Shown here in pieces: positions 24,501 through 35,693 of a stretch of DNA of 64,000 bases. Position 1 is the first letter of the stretch. Each line of letters starts with the position of its first letter. The position numbers were made by a program, and so were the translations under genes. This DNA comes from Quillaja saponaria (Eukaryota > Streptophyta > Magnoliopsida > Fabales > Quillajaceae). The DNA lies in NCBI GenBank assembly GCA_029379385.1, contig CM055605.1:12249001-12313000 (forward strand), in the 5' to 3' direction. Below the pieces are notes generated by a model. It was not told where the DNA came from. It saw only the letters and a program-made list of their open reading frames with translations, and made no database searches.

Positions 24501-24988
24501 TTTTTTTAGTAACAGGATTTTAGTATACCTCACCGACGAGTATGTGACATGCCAAAAGCATGCGGCAAGGTATTTCTTTAGAATCACATACATGAAGCCA
24601 AAGAATGGAAGTTTGCAGTCACATTAGGTTTTTGGGTGATTATGTTTTACTTTGTATAATAGTCTAATTGTTACTGTTTATGATGTAAATGGAGCGAAAC
24701 TTCTTATGTATGTTAGTTGTTGTTGTAAACTGGTTGAATGTCACCAGGTATTTTATGTTTGTATTTTGGACATGTTCCATATTACAAGGAACCTCTGCCA
24801 AATTTTTGGTTAAATTGTTATATATTTCAATAACTAAGCATTTTTATTTAAATGATGTTTTCTAAACTTTATTTTTAATATTTAGTTTGGTTAAGAGTCA
24901 TATGTGTTTCTTTGATTTGAAGTCAGGGTTACAGAAGGTTTGATTACCCATTCCTCTAGCCAGTCATGCCTCCATGTGTAGTGTGACA
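21564..24988 (+). mobile_element. Gypsy-type LTR, about 3.4 kb, apparently solo
   Basis: Starts TGTAACATCCCACAC and appears to end GTAGTGTGACA, giving near-matching inverted ends (TGTAACA / TGTGACA, one mismatch). Inside are typical long chromovirus-LTR features: a TATA-like TATATAAGGAG stretch at about 24175, a GTGCAAAAAC box, a 'CTCATTGGGTCATTATGACTC' type box near 24460 and a TTTTTTTTAG-AACAG run. No primer site follows the right end and no polypurine tract precedes the left end. Adjacent 5-base target duplications were not seen, so the boundaries are provisional. Confidence 0.5.
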
Positions 24989-25789
24989 GAAGCACTCCTA
25001 AGAAACTAAAAGTTCGTGTCTCATTTACCAAAGCTTTGAGTTGGTGGTACCTACTTTCCCACGAATGATCGTAGCCACTTTGGGAGGACCCTCAACATTG
25101 TCCCTAATATAGTTGGGTTAAGGGTTCTTTTAAATATTGAGTGGTTATGACATGAGCTCAATGTTCTATGCTAGAAAGTTTGAGGTAGCCTACATGCCTT
25201 TCCATTTTAGTAACCTCTATTAAGGATTTATACATACATTTTATAAATAAATTAAGTCTTTATTAATTTAGGAATTACGTAATTAGAGACATTTTCATCA
25301 TTTGTGCACAATTTTGATTTCATTCAATGTCTGAAGATAGTATACTAACAATGGAATGTAATGGAATGATTTATTAATTCTACCGTACAATATAAATGAA
25401 TGATTTGTTTCATTCTTACAATATTTCATTTCCATTCAAACTCAGCAAATTAAAAAGTTGTATCAAATACAATCATGCATCTATTTAAGATAAGAAACCA
25501 TCCCATGCTATATTATGATTGAAGTTATATGGATCCTATCAGAATACTTTTACATTTTGTATCTAAGTAAACCTCAAATATAATTTTACAATAATACTAC
25601 ATGCACACACACATTTCTCATAACATGATGAATTCATAACATTAAGTGATAAATTCATTGAAGCTTTGGATACATTGAATTAGAATTATAAAACCAATTT
25701 CAGTTCTTCTAAAATTTGAATTGGTTAGGATTACAATATACGAGTTTGGATCATATAAAAAATTATAATCAGAATCATGTTTCAAGTAG
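24989..25789. other. Intergenic, nothing recognised
   Basis: No gene found. A short segment at about 25345-25440 rich in TGGAATG / CATTCC words resembles the MITE interior seen at 29.1 kb, but too weakly to call. Confidence 0.4.
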
Positions 25790-26210
25790 TTAGTGGTGGT
25801 TGTTGTCATTCTCCTACGGTGGTTATCTTCTTCTCCGATGGCTTTTGGTGGTGGTTTTCATCATATCCAATAGATTTCGGTATTTGTCGTCACCTTTAAC
25901 TGGTTTAGACAATAGTTGTTGTCATATTTGACGAGGTTCCGATGACAATTATCATCATTCTTGGGGATCCCAATAGTGGTTGTAGTTAATACTGGTAGGT
26001 TCCTATGGTGGTTGTCGTCGTCTTTGCTTGTCTCAATGGTAGTTAACAATGACCACCGTCATATTTGGTGGATTCCAATAATGGTCAATATTGTATTCGT
26101 CGGTGATAGTAGTTGGTGGTGACTGACGACGGTTGGAGGAAATTTCCAATGGGTAAGGGCCAGTAGTAGGTGACAAAGGTTGTCGATGGTGGTGGTCGAT
26201 GTTATAGTAC
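25790..26210 (+). repeat. GGTGGT-rich imperfect minisatellite
   Basis: About 420 bases of loosely repeated TGGTGGTTGTCGTC / GATTCCAATAGTGGTT phrases at roughly 50-60 base spacing. The open frame on the opposite strand (25861-26049) is a by-product and encodes Asp/Asn/His-rich repeats. Not a gene. Such blocks often sit inside non-autonomous plant transposons. The end-like phrase CATCCAAACGACCC at about 26430 could be a right terminus. Confidence 0.6.
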
Positions 26211-27442
26211 GTATGATGTGATGTTATAAGTAAGCGGTTGTCAAGAATAGTACTTGAACAAGAATTGTAAAATTTAGTCTTTACCCATAAAATTGAATAT
26301 GGTATTTTCTAATTCTTTCTCAATTTTTGAGAATTAAGTTGAAAATTCTAATTTCAATTTTAAAATGAGTGCAAAACAGGAAAGTTGAAATTGAAGGCTC
26401 CAATTCTTAGTTCCAATTCCAATTCACTGCATCCAAACGACCCTGAAAGTGATTGGTAAATTTATATCTAAATTATTCACTCTTATCAATCACTCTCAAT
26501 CAACTTATCACTTGATTTTATGAATTTAGTATCACGTCAAAAAGGTATATGAGAAAATTGTGTGTATATAGTATTGTTCGTAATTATATAATGATATATA
26601 TACCATATCAAAAAAAAAAAAAAAAAAAAAAAAAGATACATATACCATATCTTACACAACATTTTTATAGTAAAATGTGTTGATTCAATTTTTTGAATAA
26701 AAAAATTAATGTTATTAACTTGACATGTCAGTTAATAGTGATGTGATTGTTCAATAATTAACGTGGCATGCGTTGATTGATTTATAAAACGTAGTTGTAA
26801 ACAACAGAGACACCTGATCAAACATAAATTCTTATGGTAATTTTTCATTTTAGGAATCCTCGGCACAAATTCAATCGTGATGGATCAACTAAATTAATTT
26901 TTGGATATTGTTTTAAATGTTATAAAGATAAATTAGGATGTGAAATTTATTTGCTCGGTTCCACTAGAAGTAGATTTTTATTCTTTTTCTTTCTTTTGTT
27001 TTTGGGAGAAAAGACGAAAGATGAAAGATGATGTTACCATCAATGTATATTTTCAATATCATTTTATTTAATTGTGATTATAAAACCTTATCGCTATAAT
27101 ATTTTTTTTTTTTTTTTACTGGTTTACAAAATCTTGCATAAATCTCATCAAGTAAATAAATACAGAGAAGAAGCATAAAACATCACTTTGAGTTCTGACT
27201 CCTAACGTATACACCTTAGCATTTCCCAATTTTGTTCTGTACCTTCTAGTTTGGGTTCTTTTTACTTAAGGAATGCTTGTCACCTACTCCCTTTTTATTT
27301 TTTTATTTTTTATTTTTCCACACTTAACTTGCTCTCCTTCATCAATAAATGCATAGTATCACACACAGACATAAACACATACAAACACAGCTAGAGAGAG
27401 ACTGCTTGAAAGAAGGGTAAAAAGCTCTGGATTTTCATATCC
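26211..27442. other. Upstream region of the zinc-finger gene
   Basis: No gene. An A-run of about 26 bases lies at 26609-26634. The 150 bases before the zinc-finger start codon include pyrimidine-rich tracts, an ATCAATAAATGC box near 27340 that could serve as a TATA-like element, and a CACACACAGAC-AAACACA leader-like stretch. None is decisive. Confidence 0.35.
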
Positions 27443-28387
27443 ATGAAGCAAAACAAAATTTGCAAGATCTGTGAAAGACACTTCGCTAATGGAAAAGCTA
27501 TAGGTGGCCACATGAGATCTCACCTTGCCAAATTTCCTTTACCTCCTAAGCCATTACCAATTCCACCATCCGTTGAATCAATTCACTGTTCTCTTCCAAC
27601 ACCAACACCACCATCGCCAACTTGTTTCCCTTCATCATCTTTCTCGATGAGTTTCCATCTCAAAAAGGATCCCATGCAGTGTTTTCGATCTCCGAATCAT
27701 GACCTCTCGGCTTCTTTATCAGTCAATTCAGATAGAGAAAGTGAAACTGAATTATACCAAAAAAATCCAACTCGCAGAAGATCGAATCGTCTTCGCAAAT
27801 CAGTCCTCGCAGAACAGCCGGTGAGTTCCATATCCTATACTTTAACTGATGATCAAGAAGCTGCTATGTGCCTTATAATGCTTTCCAGGGACAAATGGCC
27901 AGCCTTAAATGAAGCCAAAGAGGGTAATAAGAATGATCTTGAGGATGGCTTTAAGGTAGTGATTGTGGATGAGGAGGAGGATGACAAAGAAGTCATGCTT
28001 GCACCGACCTCAAAACGGACTAAGTATCAATGTGAGACATGTAAGAAAGTGTTTCAATCCTATCAAGCTCTTGGTGGGCATAGATCAACAAGTCATAAGA
28101 AAATGAAGAATCCAATCAAAGAAAAAGATGTAAGTAAAGAAGAAGGCAGATGGCGGCTTGGTGGTGATTCTATTGTTGATCAAAAAAATTTTGAATGCCC
28201 ATTTTGTTTCGCAGTGTTTGAATCTGGTCATGCACTTGGTGAACATAAGAAGGTTCACTATTCTGTTACTAGTATTGATATGGCTAATGCTAGGAATGAT
28301 GCTGGTAGTAGATTTGGTGAAATTTACATAGATCTTAATTTGCCTGCTCCTGTAGAAGATGGTGAAATTATCCATGTTGTGTTTTAA
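27443..28387 (+). CDS. ZAT-type C2H2 zinc-finger repressor, intronless
   Basis: This 314-residue protein has three C2H2 fingers of the plant QALGGH class, which act in the nucleus as DNA-binding transcriptional regulators. Finger 1: C7, C10, H23, H27 (NGKAIGGHMRSH). Finger 2: C197, C200, H213, H218 (SYQALGGHRSTSH). Finger 3: C252, C255, H268, H272 (SGHALGEHKKVH). Other features: a basic patch RRRSNRLRKS at 111-120, a leucine-rich box DQEAAMCLIMLSRDKW at 137-152, an acidic run at 176-183, and a C-terminal EAR repression motif DLNLPAP at 297-303. This order and spacing match the ZAT1/ZAT4/ZAT9 subgroup of Arabidopsis. Finger 2 has four residues between its histidines rather than the usual three. 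Fingers 1 and 3 deviate from strict QALGGH. Single-exon structure is normal for the family. The start is the first ATG of the open frame, just before finger 1. Confidence 0.93.
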   Translation: MKQNKICKICERHFANGKAIGGHMRSHLAKFPLPPKPLPIPPSVESIHCSLPTPTPPSPTCFPSSSFSMSFHLKKDPMQCFRSPNHDLSASLSVNSDRESETELYQKNPTRRRSNRLRKSVLAEQPVSSISYTLTDDQEAAMCLIMLSRDKWPALNEAKEGNKNDLEDGFKVVIVDEEEDDKEVMLAPTSKRTKYQCETCKKVFQSYQALGGHRSTSHKKMKNPIKEKDVSKEEGRWRLGGDSIVDQKNFECPFCFAVFESGHALGEHKKVHYSVTSIDMANARNDAGSRFGEIYIDLNLPAPVEDGEIIHVVF

Positions 28388-29021
28388 ACAATTTCAAGCG
28401 AATAATAAGTGAGACCTGGAAAGTTTTAATTTAAATGTTACAAATTGAGTTGGGAAGTCAAATTCCTAAGCTTTTCAATTTGTATAGATTCTCTAATATG
28501 AGTTAAAGACTGTTTTAGATCATTTTAATAGTTTCATATTATAAGTTGTTGAAATTTAGAGAACCTAATTTCTTTATCTATTTTATTTCCAGCCTCTCCT
28601 TCTATTGCTGCTTTTTTATATACTTATGTGCTTCTTTTACAGTTGTATGAAATTCTTGATTATATCTAGCTGCTATGATTTAGAGCTCTTACACCCCATA
28701 AAAAGAAAAAAAAACAATTTAGGTAAACTCATTAATGAAAATTGTTGAGAAAAAGAATTTAAGACAAATTTAAATTGGTTGATCCTAATTTGGATATAAG
28801 TTTTCATTTCCATAGAAGTTTCATATTCAGTAAACATTTCTATAGGAGTTTTAATGAAATAAGTTTTATAAAATGGCCTCCTTTTCCTGCTCCACATTGT
28901 CTAGTTTTTTAAGTTCACGGTTTTTTCTTAGTTTTCACTTTGAAGAGCCAAAAACAATCAAAACTTTTTTTTTTTTTTGTTTGCATTTGAGATTATGTTG
29001 TACTTGTCAGCTACTTCTTTT
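28388..29021. other. 3' flank of zinc-finger gene
   Basis: No gene. It should contain the 3' untranslated region of the zinc-finger gene. AATAATAAG at about 28400 is a possible poly(A) signal. Confidence 0.35.
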
Positions 29022-29820
29022 GGGCTAATTTGGTAAGCAAAAATAATTTTTGTGGAATTGGAATGAGAAAGGGAATGAGAGTGGGAATGGGAATGAAATG
29101 ATATGGAATAGAATCATCATTCCATTATATTGTTTGGTAGCATTAGTGAGAAATATTTTATTCCATCTATTTATTTGTTATGTAGTTTTCAGACATAAAG
29201 TTAAATAAAAATTATGCGAAAATGATAAAAATATCCCTAAATAGGTAAAGTAATAAAATGTAACATAATTTATGAAATTCATATTTCTATAATGTTTTTA
29301 ATAACTTATTTTAAATTTTATATTATCATTTAATTATTTAAGTAATTAATTATTGTTTCATATATTAATTTTATGATTACTTATTCTTATTCTTTATTAC
29401 ATACTAATATTATATTTTAGTATAAAATTACTTAAATAATTTATTTATCTTACTTTAATTAATTATTTATAATTATATTATTTACTATGGCATGATGGGT
29501 ATTTTTGTCATTTGACTAAGATGAATTGATTTATTATTATTTTTTATACAAATTTTTATTTTTATTTTTATATATTTAATATTATATCAAAGGTGTTTAT
29601 TTTCATTTGACTAAATTAAATATATTTATTATTTAGCTTATTTATTTATAATATTTTTTATTTATTAATTTATAACTTTATAGGAATGAGTAATCCCACC
29701 CCTAAGGTGGGTTTGAGGATTCCTACTTCTATGCAATAAAATAGCCAGAATGGAATGAGTATTCTAAGGCTAAATACATACTAATTTCATTCCATAGAAT
29801 CATATATGGAATAAAATGGT
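29022..29820 (+). mobile_element. MITE-like element, copy 1 (right end decayed)
   Basis: Begins GGGCTAATTTGGTAAGC and continues with GGAATTGGAATGAG and a very AT-rich centre. It then matches the right part of the complete copy at 49998-50881 (CCTAAGGTGGGTTTGAGGAT, GGAATGAGTATTC, AGGCTAAA). The terminal inverted repeat on the right is not recognisable. No coding capacity. Confidence 0.65.
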
Positions 29821-29934
29821 CAAAGAGCATTATAGTTTTTTATTATTGATGAAGAAGTCAAAGAGCCTCGACTAGCTATGAATTTACTCCTATGCAAGTG
29901 AATCCACACTCAAACTACTTGAATTTTGTTAGAT

Positions 29935-30647
29935 ATTGTTATGATATTTCAACAATAATTATAATTAAGGATGAAGTTTATGAGGTATATTTTTGAAATT
30001 ATAATTTTGGGAGTTACAAAATAAAAAAATAAAAATTTTGAATGATGGAGTTACAAGAAAAAATTCAATTGATTTGAATTTGTAACCATAACTCTTAATT
30101 GAGTTTTTAAAATTCAGCATTTTATTGCAATTAAATTATTACAATTCAATATTTGATTTTGTAACTTATATCATTTAATTACCTATTCATTTCAATTTTA
30201 AAATTGAAATTTATTTCAATTATTATATTGATATAAGAGTTACAAATCTTACAACTATATGTACCCGACATTCTCACTTTCAATTGTATACACATATACA
30301 ACACTATATCATACAGTTCTTATAATTCCATCTTTATATTCTATTTACATTGGGCAAAGAAAGGTGTGGGCAGGGAGAACTCTTCTCTTTTCTTGTGCAG
30401 AGAATTGAGAGACATACTTTATGTAGTAGCTGAGCTGTTGTATCTTGAGGGCAACGTGTCAAGAAACATCTACATCGGTTGAGTAATCACGGTGGTGGCA
30501 CGAATTGTCCTAAAGAAAATGACATATCTGTGCCTCATCTTAACCTTTATATATTTCTTGACTAAGTTTGAATTTAATTATTTATTCACAGCAGCTTATT
30601 TATTTTCGACTATAATTTTTGTTATTGATTATTGTAATACTGACCAA
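29935..30647 (+). repeat. 5' LTR of the deleted copia element
   Basis: Direct repeat of 32758-33470. The sequence after its right end (CAATTTTAAGACAAATCG) does not resemble the usual tRNA-Met primer site. Confidence 0.85.
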
Positions 30648-30687
30648 CAATTTTAAGACAAATCGTTAAAAATAAAATAAAATAGAA

Positions 30688-31505
30688 CCTGCTGTTGGAG
30701 TTAAGAACAAGGGAGGTGTTGATGACTTGAACAAACCATTCTGCTTCAAAGGAGTTTACTTCAAGAGGTGGAAAGGAAAGGTGTTGTTCTATCTCAATCT
30801 ACTAAAGGTATCTTATGTTTTAATTGAGAAGAATCCTCAAAAAGTTTCAACTGATGGGATGTCAGATGATGAAAAGAAAAAACATCAAGAAAAAAACTGA
30901 AAAATAGGAAAATGATGAATATAATTGTCGTTACTATCTTTTGAATTACTTGGCTGACAAATTTTATGATTATTATGAGCGTACTTATGTTACTTCAAAA
31001 AAGATTTGGAAAGCTTTGCAAAAAAAATTCATACTGAAGAGGCTGGAGCAAAGAAATATGTTGCTAGCAGATTTTTCTGCTATCAAATAGTGGATGACTG
31101 GTCTGTTATTGAACAAACTCAAGAATTTCAAATGGTAGCACATGAAGTGAGATTCGAAGGCATCTGGATTGATGATAATCTTCTAGTTGCTGCAATCATT
31201 GACAAACTTCCTTCTATATGGAGGGAGTTCTAAAAAGCTTTATGTCACAAGCAAAAAGAGACAACATTGGAAAGTCATCATTACTCGCATCTGTGTTGAG
31301 GAGGAAGCTAGAAGTCAAGATTTGATCATCACACAGAATAGAAATGGTAATTCTAATGTCAAGGTAAATGTTCTTAGAACTAGTGGTAATCCTTTCAAAG
31401 GTCAAAACATGAAAAATAATGCACAACTAAAGCTAATGAGTAAGCAAATGAAGAAATCTTTTAAAAATCCTCACCAAAATAGAGGTAATGTTACTAATAG
31501 CATCA
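30688..31505 (+). pseudogene. Copia gag remnant
   Basis: Across several frames the sequence encodes a plant copia gag: [20 protein letters not shown] near the start, then [19 protein letters not shown] codons (about 30920), then in the frame opening at 31006 [20 protein letters not shown] and [21 protein letters not shown], and then in the frame opening at 31187 ITRICVEEEARSQD. Stops and frameshifts separate these parts. The CCHC zinc knuckle expected next is absent; the sequence passes into the RNase H region near 31510. Confidence 0.8.
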
Positions 31506-31509
31506 AAAA

Positions 31510-32163
31510 TCAAGGACTACCTTTAAGACCCCTTTGTGAAGCATCTGACATTGCATATGTTGTAGGATTACTTGGCAGATTTACAAGTAAGCCAAATATT
31601 AAGCATTGGCATGCTATAAAATGTGTTATGAAATATCTGAATGGCATTAAAAATTATGGGATATTTTATCAAAAATACCCGGCTGTACTTGAGGGCTATT
31701 TTGATGCTGATTAGAATATTTTGTCAGGTGATTCATTATCTACTACTGGTTATATTTTTACTTTGGATGGTGATTCTATTTGTTAGAAATCTAAGAAACA
31801 ATAAATAATTGCTAAGTCAACCATGGAAGTTGAGCTTATTACTTTAGCTTCAGTTAGTGAAGAAGCCACTTGGTTAAGAGATTTAATACAAGAAATTTCA
31901 ATTTAGGAAATACCAGTACTACCCATCTTAATTCATTATGACAGTACTGCTACTATCAGTAGAGTAAAAAATCATTTTTATAATGGTAAGTCTAGATTTA
32001 TAAGAAGAAAACACAGTATGATAAGATCATATTTGAGTAATGGTAACATTCATGTGATTTATGTGAAATCAAATGATAATCTTGCTGATCCTTTAACAAA
32101 ATCTCTAGCTAGAGAAAAGATCTGGAGTACATTGAGGGGGATGGGTCTTAAGCCTAAAGAGTA
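31510..32163 (+). pseudogene. Copia RNase H remnant
   Basis: Reads, with in-frame stops, as the end of copia pol: RPLCEASDIAYVVGLLGRF, then HWHAIKCVMKYLNGIKNYGI, a GYFDAD box where the catalytic aspartates sit, TTGYIFTLDGDSI, and KSTMEVELITLASVSEEATW, where the usual motif is KSTAEAEYIAL. Near the end are GKSRFIRRKHSMIR and NLADPLTKSLAREKIW. Stop codons occur after the GYFDAD box, at the GDSIC-KSKKQ segment and beyond, so no functional protein is made. Confidence 0.85.
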
Positions 32164-32757
32164 GGAAACTACATATGAGGATACCCAACCTAGTGATTAA
32201 AGATCCTAAGAGCTAGGTTCAAAGGGAAAAACGAATCATATAGTAGTTTGGAGGTGTGATGCACAATTAAATATGTAAATGCATATATATTTACAAGACC
32301 ATCACTATGGTGTATATGCATCTATTCTGCAATGAGATGTAAGGTTGAGTTATTTTAACTCTTATAAAATCTGTAGCTCTTATGAGTGGAGTGTCGCAAA
32401 TTATAGAAGCACTCTTGATGGATTTCACCTATGTGAATGTTGGAGTGGGGCTGCTCATATGAAAACTAGGCTCAATTTTCTATAATACTCATGAAACTGG
32501 GATAAGTACAAGGCCGTAAAGTGCTAGCTTATGAGTTCAAAATTTGCACCTGGACTATAATGTGCAATTTACATTTCTTGAATCCTTTAAGCAGTCATAA
32601 TTCAAGGTCATACTAACACTATTGACTCTGGACCAAGTTTTGTAAAAATGCTAAGTGAAAGATCAAAGCATTGCTACTTTCATTAAGCATGGTAGTTTAT
32701 TTTTGCTTAATATTGTGTAGAATTTATTTTTGTAATTGCTATTGAAATAAGTGGGGG

Positions 32758-33470
32758 ATTGTTATGATATTTCAATTATAATTATAATTAAGTATGAAGT
32801 TTATGAGGTATATTTTTGAAATTATAATTTTGGGAGTTACAAAATTCAAAATTAAAAAAAAAACAAAAAAAAAAAAAAAAAGTTTTGAATGATGGAGTTA
32901 CAAGAAAAAATTCAATTGATTTGAATTTATAATCACAACTCTTAATTGAGTTTTTAAAATTTAGCATTTTATTGCAATTAAATTATTACAATTCAATATT
33001 TGATTTTGTAACTTACATAATTTAATTCCCTATTCATTTCAATTATTATATTGATATAAGAGTTACAAATCCTACAACTATATATACCTTACATTCCCAC
33101 TTTCAATTGTATGCACATATACAACACTATATCATACAATTCTTATAATTTCATCTTTATATTCTATTTTACATTGGGCAAAGAAACGTATGGGCAGTGA
33201 AAACTCATCTCCTTTCTTGTGTAGAGAATTGAGAGACATACTTTGTGTAGTAGTTGAGCTGTTGTATCTTGGGGGCAACGTATCAAGAAACCTCTACATT
33301 GGTTGAGTAATCACCATGGTGACATGAATTGTCTTAAGAAAACAACATATCCATGCTTCATCTCAGCCTCTACATATTTCTTGACTAAGTTTGAATTTAA
33401 TTATTTATTTACAACAACTTATTTATTTTTTATTGTAATTTTTGTTATTGATTATTGTAATACTGACCAA
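32758..33470 (+). repeat. 3' LTR of the deleted copia element
   Basis: Direct repeat of 29935-30647, preceded by the polypurine tract at 32750-32757. It carries an A-run at about 32853-32881 and lacks about 25 bases of the 5' copy. Confidence 0.85.
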
Positions 33471-33839
33471 TAGATGTTGTAAGCACCCATGATGGGACCA
33501 ACCAATAAACTTGACCAGATTAAGATTCGAGTTTTAATTCAAAATTCTAAGTTGAAATTTCATATTAATTTTATCAATTTATCGATTAATTAAACAGTTG
33601 AATTCAATGGATTAATTGAATACCTGCATATAGAACTTTCCTTTTAAAAAAGTCATAGTTCCAATTAACTTACAATGACTTTGTTATCTATAATTACTCA
33701 TCAAGCATTCAACACAAAACAGAACTCAACATAATTTCATTTTGTGACATGAAAGAAAGCTTAAGACATAGAGAGAGTGTGAATCCCTATTTCAAGTTGA
33801 GTTTATTTTTGGGTTCTAGAACTGTGAAGAGTGTGGTTT

Positions 33840-35680
33840 GCCTCATCTTAATGTGTTGAACCAAATGAACGTTGTTATCCTATCTTATCCTATTTGCTTT
33901 GATTATGACTTTTTGATGATAACAAAAAGGAGGATAGGAGAGGAATGAAATTTGAGAACCTAAATTGTTGAATGATTTAAAAGAACATGAGTTAAACCTT
34001 TAGAAAAAAAAAAAAAAAAAAAAAAAGAATTTTTCACTCGAGGGGAGTGTTTTATTAAGAATCATTCTCTTCCTCATTTTTTTTTTTTTTTTTAACTCAA
34101 TTAGTTATTTTAGAATCATAAGAAAGGAGGAGATTATTGAACCAAATGGGTTGTTATCCTTCGATATTTTGATAATGACAAATTAAACTAATTGAGCAAA
34201 GAAACTAACTTATCAATATCCCTCAAATTATATGTAAAATGAGAATGGACTGCAGAGCAAACATATTAGTTGCTTATATCACTTAGTGGATCAAATTAGT
34301 TAACTATCGAGCGAATCAATTTCAAAGGCTAACATCTTAAAGATAGTCACCTGAACTGTAATTGCTGTTCTTAATAGACTAATCAGCTGAACAACTAGAT
34401 CAAAATGAAGCATTTCATTTCTTAATCTAGTCATTTAAAATAATCAATTGAAAACATGGTATCAATTGAGGTCTTTTATAGATATTTCTTTATGACATCA
34501 TTTTTTGAAGACTTCTATTCATTATCCTCCTTAGTGAATGAATCTTCAAAAGCTGTCATTTTCCTTGTCAAACTTAAATAAAGTCAAATATTGTTAGATG
34601 AAGTAAAAAAAAACAAAAAACAAAAAACAAAAGAGTACATGGTGAACGTTCTAAACACCTGCAACTACGACCTCCTGATTTCTTGATAAAATGACTATTC
34701 TGTAAGAAGAAATGACATTTATGACCATTGCTCCTATGATCTATTAAAAAATGGTCTAAATCTTCTATGGTATTGCAACTTAAAATTTATTCTCACAAAG
34801 AATGGATCATCATACAAGGTGAAAAGTGAGACAAGTAGAGCATCTGTACTATACATCATTTTGAAGAATTTTCAAAATCTCTTAAAACAGAGAGCAATAT
34901 CAGTTCACTTAATCCTGCCTTAAACTTTCATATCCTTGAGAAAAATTTGTATGGAGTGTCTTGAGCAAAAAGTATACTCACACCCATTATTATATTCTGT
35001 GAGAAAAACATGAGTCTGAATCCACAACTTAGGATTAAGCTTGGTAAAGTTTAGCTTGTAACAAGTTTTGAGGAACTTGGGATAGTGGCTGAGTCTGTCA
35101 ATTATGCTAGGTTTTGCTTAACTTCTGTAAGGATTAGCTAGGTTGCTGAGATGTTAAAGTCAGTGCTGAGGTTGTTGAGCCCAGTAATTCAATGTGAAGG
35201 GTTTTTAATCCCTGTAATTAAGCTGATAGTGAACTTCCCATGGAGAGCTCGGAGAGTCGATGTAGTCAGGGGTTCTAGTTAACCATTATAAAAATCAACT
35301 ATTCAAATCTCTGTGTCCATCAACTCTTTATGTTTTAGCTGATTAACTGTTTTATTTGCTTTCCTACTTGCTTATCTTATAAGTGTTCATCATTTTATTG
35401 TTAAGTTTAAACTTAGTAATGCTCTTTTTTTTTTTTAAAATCTATAAAAGAATAATTTTTCCCTTGCCCCCTGACCCTTCCCCTCCCCCTCCCCCCCATT
35501 GTTGGTTGACATTCTTATTCTTGGGCCAACGCTATGAATGAAATTCATCGTGAGCAATCTGTTGATGTTCGTGCTCAATCAAAGAAAAAAAATCATGTGA
35601 TTCACCTTAAGTGAATCCTAGGCTTACATTAGGGTCTAGAAGAGGTATGTGACCCGACCCACTATTCAAAAAGTTCTACA
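33840..35680 (+). repeat. Copia-type LTR region (Sirevirus-like layout)
   Basis: A purine tract AGAAAGGAGGAGA at 34121-34133 precedes a block starting TATTGAACCAAATGGG with a GATAATGACAAA box. At 35680 the block ends CTACA and is followed by TTGGTATCTGTGC, a plausible decayed tRNA-Met primer site. A similar GTTGAACCAAATG phrase also occurs at about 33865. Purine tract, LTR and primer site in this order suggest either a tandem LTR arrangement or chance resemblance of one of them. No pol domain was recognised on either side. Confidence 0.35.
35467..35497 (-). other. G-quadruplex-forming motif
   Basis: The plus strand has C-tracts of 5, 3, 4, 5 and 7 separated by 1-3 bases. The minus strand therefore carries five G-tracts with very short loops, an ideal quadruplex pattern in an otherwise AT-rich region. 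Confidence 0.8.
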
Positions 35681-35693
35681 TTGGTATCTGTGC

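Larger units (their letters stand above)
29935..33470 (+). mobile_element. Internally deleted Ty1/copia element with two LTRs
   Basis: Two collinear LTRs of about 713 bases (29935-30647, 32758-33470) flank only about 2.1 kb of internal sequence. Both start (A)TTGTTATGATATTTCAA and end ATACTGACCAA. TAGAT occurs at 29930-29934 and again at 33471-33475, consistent with a 5-base target duplication. A polypurine tract, AAGTGGGGGA, directly precedes the 3' LTR. The internal part has a gag remnant joined straight to an RNase H remnant, so protease, integrase and most reverse transcriptase are missing. The LTRs differ by scattered substitutions and indels, including an A-run in the 3' LTR at about 32853-32881, so the insertion is old. 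Confidence 0.88.

Noticed and set aside
25861..26049. Asp/Asn/His repeat protein on the minus strand
   Set aside because: Product of translating the GGTGGT-rich minisatellite; no start context or conserved frame.
28085..28375. 96-codon minus-strand frame
   Set aside because: Fully inside the zinc-finger gene on the opposite strand.
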